Positions 55,069 to 64,000 of a stretch of DNA of 64,000 nt are shown piece by piece. The notes beneath the pieces were generated by a model. That model made no database searches, was not told where the DNA came from, and saw nothing but the letters and a program-made list of their open reading frames with translations. Position 1 is the stretch's first letter. Each line of letters starts with the position of its first letter. The stretch is from the NCBI GenBank assembly GCA_004557075.1, contig SFEX01000004.1, positions 1-64,000 of the forward strand, given 5' to 3'. Source of the DNA: Clostridiales bacterium. GTDB lineage: Bacteria; Bacillota; Clostridia; Oscillospirales; Oscillospiraceae. Position numbers and translations under genes: made by a program.

Positions 55069-58000
55069 GTGAGCGAACATACATCATTTCTTGAGATATT
55101 TCCCGGGACAGAGAGCCTCAGGACAAGCTGCGGCGGGCTTGAAAAAGCCTATGTGACCGATGTCGCGGTGAGCACTGCCGAGGGCAGCATGGACATTGCC
55201 GCGTGGTTTTGCCGCGCCCCTGCCCCGGCGGAAATAGATGATCTCATAAGCACTCTGAGGCGGGATTACGGACTTAACAGGGTCAGCATAGACGCGGCCT
55301 TTCCAAAGCCGGCGGAGGCAAAGACTACCCGTCAGAGCAAGCCGCAGGGCTCAAAGCCCGACGGTGCGGTGCTTATGGGGCGCAGCATAAAAAGAGCGCC
55401 CGAGCCGATGTCCGGGCTTAACCAGTCGTCGGGCAGAGTTGTCGTCGAGGGCGACGTGTTTGAGGTTACAAGCCGCAAGCTCCAAAAGCGCGACGGCGCT
55501 ATGCTCTGCTTTGATATAACGGACCTTACCGGCTCCATACGCATCGCAAAGTACCTGCGTGCCGAGGACGACCAGTCGATTATAAATAAAATAAATGTAG
55601 GCGACCATGTGTTCGTGAGCGGCTTTGTAACCTACAGCCGCTATGATGAGGACATAGTTATCGAGCCAAAGGACATAGTCTTAGGCAAAAAATATATCCG
55701 ACCCGACGATGCCAGGGAAAAGCGCGTGGAGCTTCATGTCCACACCCGCTTTTCCGCGCTCGATGCGCTGACCGATCCCGCGGCCATCGTAAAGAGAGCG
55801 GCATACTGGGGACACCCGGCGATAGCCGTCACCGACCACGGTGTGCTCCAGGCCTTCCCCGATATGTGGAAGGCCGGAGAAAAGTACGGCGTGAAAATAA
55901 TCTACGGCTGCGAGTGCTACTTTGTAAACGACCTTGACGGCAGCCTTGCGGTTCACGGCAGCAGTGACAGGGATATGAACGACGAGATGGTGGCCTTTGA
56001 TATTGAGACCACCGGCCTTAACGCGGGCTCTGACCGCATGACCGAGATAGGCGCCGTCATATTCGCCGGAGGCGAGATAAAGGAGAGCTTCAACACCTTC
56101 GTTGACCCCGGAATGCATATCCCGTCGGAGATAACCCAGCTCACCGGCATAACCGACAGGGACGTCAAGGGCGCTCCCGACGAGGCCGAGGCAATGAGAA
56201 TGTTCCTCGAATTTGCGGGGGATCGTCCGATAGTCGCGCACAATGCGGATTTTGACACGGGCTTCATGTCGTCGGCCTGCGCTCGCAGCGGTATTGACTT
56301 CGAGCCTGTGTATCTGGACACGCTGTCGCTGTCGCACGCGCTTTTGCCGGATCTCAAGCGCCATAAGCTGGATATAGTTTCAAACCGCCTGAGCCTGCCT
56401 GAGTTTAACCACCACAGAGCGTCGGACGACGCGCTTGTAGTGGCGCGGATAATGGGCAAATTCCTGCCCATGCTCGCGGAAAAGGGTGCAAAGACGGTCG
56501 ATGATATTCAGACTGTTTTCCGGCAAATTAAGCCTGCCGACCACAGCAAATCCCGCCATATGATACTGCTGGTAAAGAATAAGACAGGGCTAAAAAACCT
56601 GTACGAGCTTGTATCACAGTCGTATCTTAAATATTTCCACAAGACTCCGACCGTGCCGAAAAGCCTGCTGATAAAGCACAGGGAGGGCATACTTGTCGGC
56701 TCATCATGCGGCATGGGCGAGCTTTACGGCGCTGTGATGCACGGCGCGAGCGACGCGGAGCTAAAGCGCATCGCCTCGTTCTATGACTATCTTGAGATTC
56801 AGCCCATCGCGAATAACGGCTTCCTTGTCGATAACGGCGTTGTCAGCGATGTGACGGTGCTCCAGGACTATAACCGCCGCATACTCGATATCGGCAGACA
56901 GCTCAATAAGCCCGTCATTGCCGCAAGCGATGTACACTTCCTCGACCCCGAGGACGAGCAGTACCGCAAAATTTTGCAGGCGGCAAAGAAATTCTCCGAC
57001 GCAGACCGCGGCTGTCCGATATTCTTCCGCACCACCGATGAGATGCTGCATGAGTTTGAGTATCTCGGCGATGAAATTGCCAAGGAAGTCGTCATAGATA
57101 ACCCGAGGGCGATAGCCGACCAGGTGGAGAATATCGAGCTTCTGCCCAAGGGTCTGTACCCCCCGAAAATCGAGAACTCGGCCGAGGAGCTTAAATCGCT
57201 CGTCTACGGCAAAATGCACGCTATCTACGGCGAAAATCCGCCGGAGATAGTGCAGGAGCGTGTTGATACGGAGCTGAAAACCATCCTCGACCACAACTAT
57301 GACGTTATCTATATGTCGGCTCAGAAGCTGGTTCAGAATTCCCTTGAGCACGGCTATCTGGTGGGATCCAGAGGCTCTGTCGGCTCGTCCATTGTTGCGT
57401 ATATGTCGGGCATCACGGAGGTAAACTCGCTGCCCCCGCACTATGTGTGCCCCAAGTGCAAGCACTCGGAGTTTATTACCGACGGCTCCTACGGCTGCGG
57501 AGCCGATATGCCGCCGAAAAACTGTCCCGACTGCGGCACTTTGATGCGGCAGGACGGCTTTGACATTCCCTTTGAGACCTTCCTTGGCTACCCCGGCAAC
57601 GAAAAAACGCCGGATATAGACCTCAACTTCTCCGGTGAGTATCAGGCGCAGGCGCACAAATACACCGAGGAGCTATTCGGCTCGGATCATGTTTTCCGTG
57701 CCGGAACCATAGGCACGCTGGCTGAAAAAACCGCTTACGGCTATGTGAAAAAGTACCTTGAGGAGCGCAATATGACCGTCACCAAGGTGGAGGAAAACCG
57801 CCTTGCTAAGGGACTTGTCGGCGTCAAGCGTACAACGGGTCAGCACCCGGGCGGCCTTGTCGTCATACCGCAGGACATGGACGTTACCGATTTCTGCCCG
57901 GTGCAGCACCCGGCCGACGATCCCAAGAGCGGCATAGTCACGACGCATTTTGAATATCACTGCATGGAGTCTAACCTCCTGAAGCTCGACGAGCTGGGTC

Positions 58001-59067
58001 ATGATGACCCGACGATGATCCGTATGTTAGAGGACATGACCGGGGTGGACGCAAAGGAGATACTTCTGTCTGACCCCGATACGATGAAGATATTCACAAC
58101 GCCCACGGTGCTGGGGCTTCCCGAGGACGATGAGATAATCGGCAAGACCGGCAGCATCGGCATACCGGAGTTCGGAACGGGCTTTACGCGGCAGATGCTT
58201 GTCGATACACAGCCGACGCAGTTTGATACGCTGGTGCGTCTGTCCGGCTTCTCGCACGGCACCGACGTCTGGGCGGGGAATATCCGTGACCTTATCGTAA
58301 ACGGTATAGCAACCGTTAACGAGACGGTCGGTTGCCGTGATGATATCATGCTCTATCTGATACAAAAGGGTATGGAGCCGTCGCTCGCGTTCAAGACGAT
58401 GGAGAGCGTGCGAAAGGGCAAGGTTAAAAAAAGCGGCGAATTTCCCGGCGACGCTGAGGAGCAGATGCGCACGCTCGGCGTTCCGGACTGGTATATTGAG
58501 TCCTGCCGCAAGATAGCATACCTGTTCCCGAAGGCACATGCGGTTGCGTATGTCATGATGGCGTTTCGCATCGCGTGGTTCAAGGTGCATGAGCCGCTGG
58601 CGTTTTACAGCGCTTATTTCTACCGCCGCAGCCAGAAAAACAGCTTTGACGCGGAGATGATGACCTGCGGAGTGGACGAGGTAAGGCGCAAGATAAACGA
58701 GCTGAAGAAAAAGGACGACTCTACAGCGAACGAGGACAGCATACTCACAACGCTTGAGGCGGTGTACGAGTTTTATATGCGCGGCTTCGACTTTGCGCCG
58801 ATAGACCTGTACGAGTCGGACGCGCTGAAATTCAAGATAACCGAGGATAAAAAGCTCAGACCGCCGTTTGTCGCAATAGCGGGGCTTGGCGAAACGGCCG
58901 CATTCGACCTTGCAAAGTGCACGAAAAACGGACAGAGCTATATTTCCGTTGAGGAGGTCAGCGCTGCCTGCCCGAAGGTTAGTACCAGCCATTTGGAGGT
59001 TCTCAAACGCCTTGGCGCGCTCGGAGATATGCCCGAAAGCTCGCAGATAAATCTATTCGAGTTTTGA
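55069..59067 (+). CDS. polC: DNA polymerase III PolC-type alpha subunit
   Basis: PolC is the main replicative polymerase of low-GC Gram-positives, with built-in proofreading. The 1332-residue protein starts with GTG. It has an OB-fold domain (about 120-205), a PHP domain (VELHVHTRFSALDALTD, then ASDVHFLDPEDEQ) interrupted by a DEDD exonuclease (VAFDIETTGLNAG, HNADFDTGFM, about 300-470), and a zinc-binding four-cysteine region (CPKCKHSEF and CPDCGTL, near 800). The polymerase core has TPDIDLNFSGEYQ. It is about 100 residues shorter than Bacillus PolC, mainly at the N terminus. Last gene of the cluster, ending at a hairpin. Confidence 0.97.
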   Translation: MSEHTSFLEIFPGTESLRTSCGGLEKAYVTDVAVSTAEGSMDIAAWFCRAPAPAEIDDLISTLRRDYGLNRVSIDAAFPKPAEAKTTRQSKPQGSKPDGAVLMGRSIKRAPEPMSGLNQSSGRVVVEGDVFEVTSRKLQKRDGAMLCFDITDLTGSIRIAKYLRAEDDQSIINKINVGDHVFVSGFVTYSRYDEDIVIEPKDIVLGKKYIRPDDAREKRVELHVHTRFSALDALTDPAAIVKRAAYWGHPAIAVTDHGVLQAFPDMWKAGEKYGVKIIYGCECYFVNDLDGSLAVHGSSDRDMNDEMVAFDIETTGLNAGSDRMTEIGAVIFAGGEIKESFNTFVDPGMHIPSEITQLTGITDRDVKGAPDEAEAMRMFLEFAGDRPIVAHNADFDTGFMSSACARSGIDFEPVYLDTLSLSHALLPDLKRHKLDIVSNRLSLPEFNHHRASDDALVVARIMGKFLPMLAEKGAKTVDDIQTVFRQIKPADHSKSRHMILLVKNKTGLKNLYELVSQSYLKYFHKTPTVPKSLLIKHREGILVGSSCGMGELYGAVMHGASDAELKRIASFYDYLEIQPIANNGFLVDNGVVSDVTVLQDYNRRILDIGRQLNKPVIAASDVHFLDPEDEQYRKILQAAKKFSDADRGCPIFFRTTDEMLHEFEYLGDEIAKEVVIDNPRAIADQVENIELLPKGLYPPKIENSAEELKSLVYGKMHAIYGENPPEIVQERVDTELKTILDHNYDVIYMSAQKLVQNSLEHGYLVGSRGSVGSSIVAYMSGITEVNSLPPHYVCPKCKHSEFITDGSYGCGADMPPKNCPDCGTLMRQDGFDIPFETFLGYPGNEKTPDIDLNFSGEYQAQAHKYTEELFGSDHVFRAGTIGTLAEKTAYGYVKKYLEERNMTVTKVEENRLAKGLVGVKRTTGQHPGGLVVIPQDMDVTDFCPVQHPADDPKSGIVTTHFEYHCMESNLLKLDELGHDDPTMIRMLEDMTGVDAKEILLSDPDTMKIFTTPTVLGLPEDDEIIGKTGSIGIPEFGTGFTRQMLVDTQPTQFDTLVRLSGFSHGTDVWAGNIRDLIVNGIATVNETVGCRDDIMLYLIQKGMEPSLAFKTMESVRKGKVKKSGEFPGDAEEQMRTLGVPDWYIESCRKIAYLFPKAHAVAYVMMAFRIAWFKVHEPLAFYSAYFYRRSQKNSFDAEMMTCGVDEVRRKINELKKKDDSTANEDSILTTLEAVYEFYMRGFDFAPIDLYESDALKFKITEDKKLRPPFVAIAGLGETAAFDLAKCTKNGQSYISVEEVSAACPKVSTSHLEVLKRLGALGDMPESSQINLFEF

Positions 59068-59085
59068 AAATTGAGATTAACAGCA

Positions 59086-59116
59086 AAAACCACACCGATA
59101 AATCGGTGTGGTTTTT
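59086..59116 (+). terminator. Intrinsic terminator of polC
   Basis: AAAAACCACACCGAT/ATCGGTGTGGTTTTT, 15 bp with a two-base loop. Confidence 0.95.
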
Positions 59117-59144
59117 GCTATATATGGGGTATTATCGTGATAGC

Positions 59145-61028
59145 TTATTTAGCCATGTCGCGGTATATGAAAGTAACAACATGAGCGCGAGTGCAGGTGT
59201 CGGCAGGAGCAAAAGTATTTGCGGTTCTGCCGTTAGTTACACCGTTTGCAACAGCCCACATAACTGCGTCGTAGCAGTAGCTGCCGCTTGCAACATCCGT
59301 GAACGGATTGTATACAATGTTAGTCTCGGGGCAGCCCTCGTAACGGTATAGAAAAGTTACGACCTGACCACGGTTGACGATTGCGTTCGGTGAGAAGGTG
59401 TTTGCGGTTGTACCCTTAGTGATGCCGTTTTCATTTGCCCACAGTACTGCTTTTTCGCAGTAGCTGTTTGTTGCAACGTCACAGAAGGGGCAGTAGTTTG
59501 TCTTTGGCTCGGGAGAGCCGGCTGCACGCCAGAGCATGGTTACTACCTGTCCGCGTGTGCAGGGACTGTTAGGAGCAAAGTGAGTTTCGTCAACACCCTT
59601 TACAAATCCGTTTTCATTTGCCCAGATTGCAGCGTCGTAATAGAAGCTGTCCTTTACGATATCGACAAAGCCTGTAGAGGGAATGCTCGGCTGATTACCG
59701 GAGTTACCGTTGCCCTCAGCGGGGATGCTGGTGAGCATCTTCGCAAGTTCATAGAACTTGGATTGGAGATACTTGGTGTTGGTGAGCTGACCAACCATAT
59801 TGATATGGTCGGTGCGGTCAATTTTTTCAATGTAGTTCCAAACGCCCTTCTGAGTGCCGTCTTTGAATATCATTGAGCCGTCAGCCGCGGTACCGTAGCT
59901 GAGATTAAACTTATCACTGGAGCTGGAATGCGGGTACTGTGCGGAACGCACGCTGACAATGCCGTCGTTCTCCCACCACTCCTCGTCGATATTAACATGA
60001 CCGACCGCGTAGTTTTTGTGGCTACCCATGTAGGTAGCGCTCTTAACCATCATGGGGTTAATATTGTTGCAGGGAATGTAGTTATGCGGGTAAACAGGGC
60101 TGCGGTATGTGTCGGAGCAGGCGATGGAGAAGTAGTAAATATCGTCCTGAGCTTTCGCGTAGGAGTTGAGTACCGCTGCACCGTCAACGTCGAGATCATA
60201 TACGCTCAGGTCGGTAACGTGCTTCTGCCAGATATTGCTGTTGACAACACGCTCAAAGTAGCTTGAGTAGCTCTCACCGGCATTGCGCTGGAGTCCCCAC
60301 TGGTCGAGCTTGAAGTCAAGACCAAAGTTCTGCTCATTAATGTTCATTCCGGTTGCACTGGAGAGAATACCGACAAACTGGTGAACAAGGGAGCCAAAGC
60401 TGTTGTAAACCTTGGTGTCGTACTGGCTGCCGTCGTGAGGAGTACAAAGAGTGGTGATACTCTCAATCCAGTGGCGGCAATTGCCGGAAAACAGGGGACT
60501 GAGGCTGCCGTCAGTAGTTGCGCGCATTTCGTCGGGATCGCCGTTTTCAAGCAGCTGTGCCAGCATACGAATTGTTTCACCGCCCATACTGTGACCGACA
60601 AGGTGAACTTTCTGAGTGCTGTTGGGATCATTCAGCTCTTTCATAACACCGGGGAAGGTACGACCGTAGCGTTCATGACCGTTCAGTGCAGAGTGATACT
60701 GGCCATAGTCAACGGTTCCGCCGACGAGGTATGCGTAAAGCTCGCATGCTCTGTCCCAGTTACTTGCAACTGGGCCGATTGACGGCGTGTATACCGTGTA
60801 TCCGGCATTATTGAGGAGAGTGCGAAGACTATTCATGCCTCCCCAGTAATTAAGGCCGATTTCCGTGCCGCCCCAGCCAAACAGGCCGTGGACGAGTACT
60901 ATCGGGTAATCGTTTCCTTTACTTTCAGAGCTGGTCTGTCCGACACCGGCTGCAAAAGCAGGCATGCTCATGAGCATGGTCAGGACAAGCATCAGAGAAA
61001 GCACTTTGCAGAATTTCTTGCTTTTCAT
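59145..61028 (-). CDS. Surface lipase with three SLH domains
   Basis: The 627-residue protein has a signal peptide (cleaved after AFA, about 27) and an alpha/beta hydrolase of the staphylococcal/Geobacillus lipase type: YPIVLVHGLFGWGG with the oxyanion region, the nucleophile Ser147 in VGHSMGG, TPHDGSQ, and a late DGIVSVRS segment typical of family I.5. Three SLH modules follow (about 450-627: FVDIVKDSFYYDAAIW, FCDV, NPFTDV). A secreted lipase tethered to the cell wall by its own SLH domains is an uncommon fusion. SLH sequences closely resemble those of 13213-15660. The leader has a small GCACC/GGTGC hairpin. Monocistronic. Confidence 0.92.
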   Translation of the reverse strand: MKSKKFCKVLSLMLVLTMLMSMPAFAAGVGQTSSESKGNDYPIVLVHGLFGWGGTEIGLNYWGGMNSLRTLLNNAGYTVYTPSIGPVASNWDRACELYAYLVGGTVDYGQYHSALNGHERYGRTFPGVMKELNDPNSTQKVHLVGHSMGGETIRMLAQLLENGDPDEMRATTDGSLSPLFSGNCRHWIESITTLCTPHDGSQYDTKVYNSFGSLVHQFVGILSSATGMNINEQNFGLDFKLDQWGLQRNAGESYSSYFERVVNSNIWQKHVTDLSVYDLDVDGAAVLNSYAKAQDDIYYFSIACSDTYRSPVYPHNYIPCNNINPMMVKSATYMGSHKNYAVGHVNIDEEWWENDGIVSVRSAQYPHSSSSDKFNLSYGTAADGSMIFKDGTQKGVWNYIEKIDRTDHINMVGQLTNTKYLQSKFYELAKMLTSIPAEGNGNSGNQPSIPSTGFVDIVKDSFYYDAAIWANENGFVKGVDETHFAPNSPCTRGQVVTMLWRAAGSPEPKTNYCPFCDVATNSYCEKAVLWANENGITKGTTANTFSPNAIVNRGQVVTFLYRYEGCPETNIVYNPFTDVASGSYCYDAVMWAVANGVTNGRTANTFAPADTCTRAHVVTFIYRDMAK

Positions 61029-61190
61029 TCACTTAACCTCCGTTTGCACCACATATTGGGTGCGTTAAATTTTATTGTGAATAGAATATAGGCGAAAACT
61101 TTTGAAAATTAAACAGTCATTAAACGCGGACTGTTGCGTTTTTTGGCACGGTAGGCCGATTGCCTAATAATCTTCAAAGTTCACAAAAGA

Positions 61191-61220
61191 AAAAACCGGC
61201 TCTTTGAAAGAACCGGTTTT
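61191..61220 (-). terminator. Intrinsic terminator of the envelope cluster
   Basis: AAAACCGG/CCGGTTTT-type stem around TCTTTGAAAGA, with a T run on the minus strand. Confidence 0.85.
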
Positions 61221-61232
61221 GCGTGCTGATTA

Positions 61233-62081
61233 TTAGAAGCTGCCGCCTCGACCGCCGTGTATCGAGCCGCCGCCTGACATATGCGTGCTGCTGAAATTTC
61301 CGCCGGCGCCGAAGCCGCCGTAATCATCATCGTCGTCATCCTTAGGTTTGGGCGTTTTAGTGACAGTGGTGTAGAGGAAAATATCGCGGCTTTCGCTCAA
61401 ACTAAAGCTGCCGCCGACGATATAGTCTGCTGCCGCTGTCTGCATATCGACGCTTTTCATGCCGCGCTTTAATATACTCATGACGATGAGTGCGATGATA
61501 AGCCCGATGCCTATGGCAATTGGTACCCAAATTATGCGCGGCCCTGAACTTTCTCTGCCGTCGGGGACATAGTAAAAATCCTCGTCGGAATAATCGTAAT
61601 TATCGTCGCTGCTGTCGTCGAGATAATAGTCGCAATTCTCGATAAAGGCATCAAACGCCCCTGCGCAGTCGCCGTCACTGAGGTACGGCGTTATGCTCTC
61701 GCCTATGTCGTCGAGATACAAATCCGGGAAAGCGTAGATGGCATAGCCGGAGGTCGATATATACCACTGGCGCTCTGCCATGCTTACAAGAAGAATGAGC
61801 CCATCCCTGTCGTCTCCAACGCCGAGATCGTTCTCGTCGTAAAAATCATCCGCGTATTCCTCGGCGGTCTTGCCGCCAAGGGAGCTGACAGTGAGAATGG
61901 CGACGGTCATATCGTACTTAGAGCTTATATACTCCAAAGCGGCGGAGATATCATCGGCCTCGTCTGCGCTGAGCAGACCTTCATAGTCGTACAGCGCGCC
62001 GGAGCTGTCGGCAAAGGCGTAGCAGGATAAGCCAAATACCAGGCACAGCGTGAGCAAAAGAGAAACAATACATTTTTTCAT
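61233..62081 (-). CDS. TPM-domain (YgcG/YdjH-like) membrane protein
   Basis: The 282-residue protein has a signal peptide (cleaved near AFA, about 24), an extracellular TPM domain (about 28-150; LYDYEGLLSADEADDISAAL, TVAILTV, DGLILLVSMAERQWYISTSG) and an acidic Asp/Tyr stretch. A transmembrane helix (about 183-203) and a Gly/His/Ser-rich C-terminal tail (GGGSIHGGRGGSF) complete it. It is the last of three minus-strand genes (SPFH, zinc-ribbon, TPM) resembling Bacillus ydjI-ydjG-ydjH, which belong to a phage-shock-like membrane-stress system. Ten bases separate it from the zinc-ribbon gene. Confidence 0.85.
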   Translation of the reverse strand: MKKCIVSLLLTLCLVFGLSCYAFADSSGALYDYEGLLSADEADDISAALEYISSKYDMTVAILTVSSLGGKTAEEYADDFYDENDLGVGDDRDGLILLVSMAERQWYISTSGYAIYAFPDLYLDDIGESITPYLSDGDCAGAFDAFIENCDYYLDDSSDDNYDYSDEDFYYVPDGRESSGPRIIWVPIAIGIGLIIALIVMSILKRGMKSVDMQTAAADYIVGGSFSLSESRDIFLYTTVTKTPKPKDDDDDDYGGFGAGGNFSSTHMSGGGSIHGGRGGSF

Positions 62082-62091
62082 GCCGCGCCTC

Positions 62092-63192
62092 CTACATCAG
62101 TGCAAGCCACATGAGGCCGTAGGAAACTGCGGCGCTGACTGCGGCGATGGCTGCGAAATACTTAGCGTACAGCCCATTGTCAACCGGCAGATTGCCGACA
62201 AATTTTCCGGTCTGGCCGTTCATGGCGAATATGTATTTCTGACCGTTCCACGTCGTGTTCAGAAGCCAGACGGGGTAGAGAGCATATCCGGCCTTGCCGT
62301 GGGCGAGGCTGACGGAGCTGTTTTCCGATATGACGCTTGAATATGTCGGCGATACAGTGCCCCGCAGGGCCTGTTCCGCGCTCGCCTTTATGCGGCGGTT
62401 GGCACGCTCTTTGCTATCCTCGGCGCTGACATCGTATTTATCGGCAAAATATCCCGAGAGGTAGGCGGTCTGGAAGTCCACGGCATCCTTGAAATCAAAG
62501 GGTTCGAGCGAGTCCATAAGGTCGTCCGGCATTTTCTGAGAGCCGTCAACGGGAATGTGCTCAAAGCCGAGACTTCCGCTGCGGAAGAGGTTATAAAAGC
62601 TTGTGGACGTGTAATTGTAATTTGCGTCGCTCCAGAATCGAACTGTGGTCGCCCTGTATCTTACCCGGGCGTCAGCCTTCGCGTCAAAGAGCCAGAAGGG
62701 GACGTAAACGCCCTTAATTTCGTCGATGTGGTTATCGGTTCTAAATGCCTTCGGCAGCAGCCTTTTGCCCTCAAGGTGCTTTTTGAAAGCCTCCTTGGCG
62801 GCTTTTTTATCGAGCTTGAATGGGATGACCCAGTCGGGCTTTAGCTCGCCCGAGAGATTGTTTTTGAATATGACGGGGTTGCCGCAGAATGGGCATTTTG
62901 AGGCCGATGTTGTCTCATCGGCGATTATCTCGCCGCCGCAGGATGAGCAGACGTATATGCTGACATCCTCATCCTCGCCGTCCTGCCAGCGCCCTCCAGA
63001 TTCTGTGTCCCAGCTCATGTCATCGCCGCGGTCTTCCTTCAGACCCTCGTCGTAGCTTTTGAGCGTCTCGGCGTCAAACTCCGTGTCGCAGTAGGGGCAC
63101 TTCATCTTCTGCGAAGAGCTGTCAAAGCTTATTGCTCCGCCGCAGCAGGGACATTTATATTGAAGCTGATTTTCAGTTTCCATATTTATCAC
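62092..63192 (-). CDS. Zinc-ribbon membrane protein (YdjG-like)
   Basis: The 366-residue protein has two zinc ribbons at the N terminus (YKCPCCGGAI/MKCPYCDTEFD and YVCSSCGGEII/SKCPFCGNPVIF, within residues 10-110). A large alpha/beta domain follows (about 120-335; WVIPFKLDKKAAKEAF, YVPFWLFDAKADARVRYRAT, YALYPVWLLNTTWNGQKYIF), and then C-terminal hydrophobic segments (about 340-365). The start is taken as GTG 63192, whose GTGA overlaps the stop of the preceding gene; ATG 63183 is the alternative. It resembles TFIIB-type zinc-ribbon proteins of Clostridia and Bacillus YdjG. Confidence 0.8.
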   Translation of the reverse strand: MINMETENQLQYKCPCCGGAISFDSSSQKMKCPYCDTEFDAETLKSYDEGLKEDRGDDMSWDTESGGRWQDGEDEDVSIYVCSSCGGEIIADETTSASKCPFCGNPVIFKNNLSGELKPDWVIPFKLDKKAAKEAFKKHLEGKRLLPKAFRTDNHIDEIKGVYVPFWLFDAKADARVRYRATTVRFWSDANYNYTSTSFYNLFRSGSLGFEHIPVDGSQKMPDDLMDSLEPFDFKDAVDFQTAYLSGYFADKYDVSAEDSKERANRRIKASAEQALRGTVSPTYSSVISENSSVSLAHGKAGYALYPVWLLNTTWNGQKYIFAMNGQTGKFVGNLPVDNGLYAKYFAAIAAVSAAVSYGLMWLALM

Positions 63193-64000
63193 TCTAAGTC
63201 GCCCTCGTCAAAGGGGTCGCCGCATTCTGGACAGAATTTCGGCGGATTTGAGGGATCGGCGGGCTTCCAGCCGCACTTGTTGCAGCGGTATACAGGCTTT
63301 TTAGCGCCGCACTCGGGGCAGAATTTGCCCGTGTTCACGGAGCCGCAGGCGCAGCGCCAAGACTCGGCTGCCGGAGCGGCGGTTTGAGCCTGCGGCTGTG
63401 CCATTGCGTAGAGATTCTGCGCGTTTACGCCGCCCGCGTTCATTGCCATGCCCATGCCCATGAAGCCGGTCATAGCGCCCGCAGAATTTTCCGCCGCCGC
63501 GCGCATGGCGTCCGCCTGAGCGCCGACGAGGTTTGCCGCTGCCATGGTGGGATCGCGCATAACAGCCGAGCGCTGAAGCTGCTTTATGCTCTCGGCGTCC
63601 TCATCGGGAATGGTTATGGAGTTCATTCCGATGGAGACGATGCTTATGCCGCGCATCTCGCCCCACTTGCGCGTGAGCGTCTCATTCATGAATGCCGACA
63701 GCTCCTCGGCGTGAGCGGGAATCTGATTCGGACGCATTTCCAGAAGCGCCAGCTTTGCGAAGGCAGGCTGTAGGGCGCTTATAAACTCGGCTTTGAGCTG
63801 GCTGTCTATCTCCTCGCGGGAGTAATCGCGCTCAACATTGCCGCAGACGTTTGTGTAAAAGAGCAGAGGATTAGTCAGACGGTAGGAATACACGCCGTTG
63901 CAGCGCACCGCAGTGTCGAGGTCAAGGCCGATATTCCTGTCAACAACGCGGAAGGGGATGGGATTTGCCGTGCCGAACTTGTTGTCGGTTATCTCCTTGG
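63189..64000 (-). CDS. SPFH-domain protein with C-terminal zinc ribbons (YdjI-like), 5-prime part missing
   Basis: The frame is open to the right edge of the window (a GTG at 63908 is only an internal codon), so the start is outside. The visible 270 residues contain the end of an SPFH/virion-core-protein domain (FGTANPIPFRVVDRNIGLD, YSYRLTNPLLFYTNVCG, WGEMRGISIVSIGMNSITIP) and a helical region. A Met/Gly/Ala-rich linker (GFMGMGMAMNAGG) leads to two zinc ribbons (CACGSVNTGKFCPECGAKKP and CNKCGWKP/CPECGDPF). It is followed by the YdjG-like gene with a four-base overlap. Confidence 0.88.
   Translation of the reverse strand, partial: KEITDNKFGTANPIPFRVVDRNIGLDLDTAVRCNGVYSYRLTNPLLFYTNVCGNVERDYSREEIDSQLKAEFISALQPAFAKLALLEMRPNQIPAHAEELSAFMNETLTRKWGEMRGISIVSIGMNSITIPDEDAESIKQLQRSAVMRDPTMAAANLVGAQADAMRAAAENSAGAMTGFMGMGMAMNAGGVNAQNLYAMAQPQAQTAAPAAESWRCACGSVNTGKFCPECGAKKPVYRCNKCGWKPADPSNPPKFCPECGDPFDEGDLE

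Noticed and set aside
61029..61190. Small RNA or gene between the lipase and envelope genes.
   Set aside because: The stretch holds only the lipase leader (with a small hairpin) and a terminator; no further signal is seen.

Overview
The window looks like a chromosomal segment of a spore-forming, anaerobic-type Clostridia (Oscillospirales-like gut Firmicute). The evidence is spoIIGA-sigE, a PolC-type replicative polymerase, a large Bacillus-type SRP RNA with Alu domain placed just upstream of dnaX and ybaB, SLH-domain surface proteins, Gram-positive lipoproteins, and strong AAGGAGG-type ribosome binding sites in fairly GC-rich DNA. I see no prophage, CRISPR array or intact insertion sequence.

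Layout. 0-3.2 kb: end of an M23 peptidase, a lipoprotein, ybaB, dnaX and SRP RNA. 3.3-3.6 kb: tRNA-Ala and a multi-hairpin repeat. 3.7-9 kb: a FecCD-type metal/chelate ABC transporter with an FmdE protein, then DUF2461 and a DUF4213/DUF364 protein (probable metal handling, perhaps Mo/W). 9-16.6 kb: TatD, a phosphatase, a degenerate histidine kinase, GAPDH, a large SLH protein and an MBL-fold protein. 16.6-19.4 kb: an accessory island holding two copies of a divergent two-gene module (small helical protein / ribbon-helix-helix protein), a YoaK-like membrane protein, a four-helix-bundle protein and several repeat families, ending at a Val-Phe-Gly-Cys tRNA operon. 19.8-26.7 kb: Hsp33, a methyltransferase, a YerC-like regulator, NfeD plus an SPFH protein, a eukaryotic-type hexokinase, and a GntR-regulated ABC exporter. 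26.7-29.6 kb: zur-znuACB. 29.8-32.3 kb: a polar amino-acid ABC transporter whose binding protein appears circularly permuted. 33.2-33.8 kb: Hsp20 behind a CIRCE-like operator. 33.9-39.6 kb: glgB-glgA-GH13. 39.7-43.9 kb: gloA, lysA, a double-OB SSB-like protein and deoC. 44-45.4 kb: infC-rpmI-rplT with an attenuator leader. 45.4-45.9 kb: repeat mosaic. 45.9-48.8 kb: an SLH protein, sigE and spoIIGA. 48.9-59.1 kb: an EamA transporter, then pyrH-frr-uppS-dxr-rseP-ispG-polC (cdsA and proS missing from the usual order). 59.1-64 kb: an SLH-anchored lipase and an SPFH / zinc-ribbon / TPM envelope cluster.

Most genes are housekeeping. The points I consider most worth following up are the permuted binding protein (29853-30698), the duplicated helical-protein/RHH module with its operator array (16817-17393 and 18405-18823), an interspersed inverted-repeat element present in several copies, and the 31-nt promoter block nearly identical at lysA and deoC. 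All family assignments come from reading motifs in the sequence; no database search was run.
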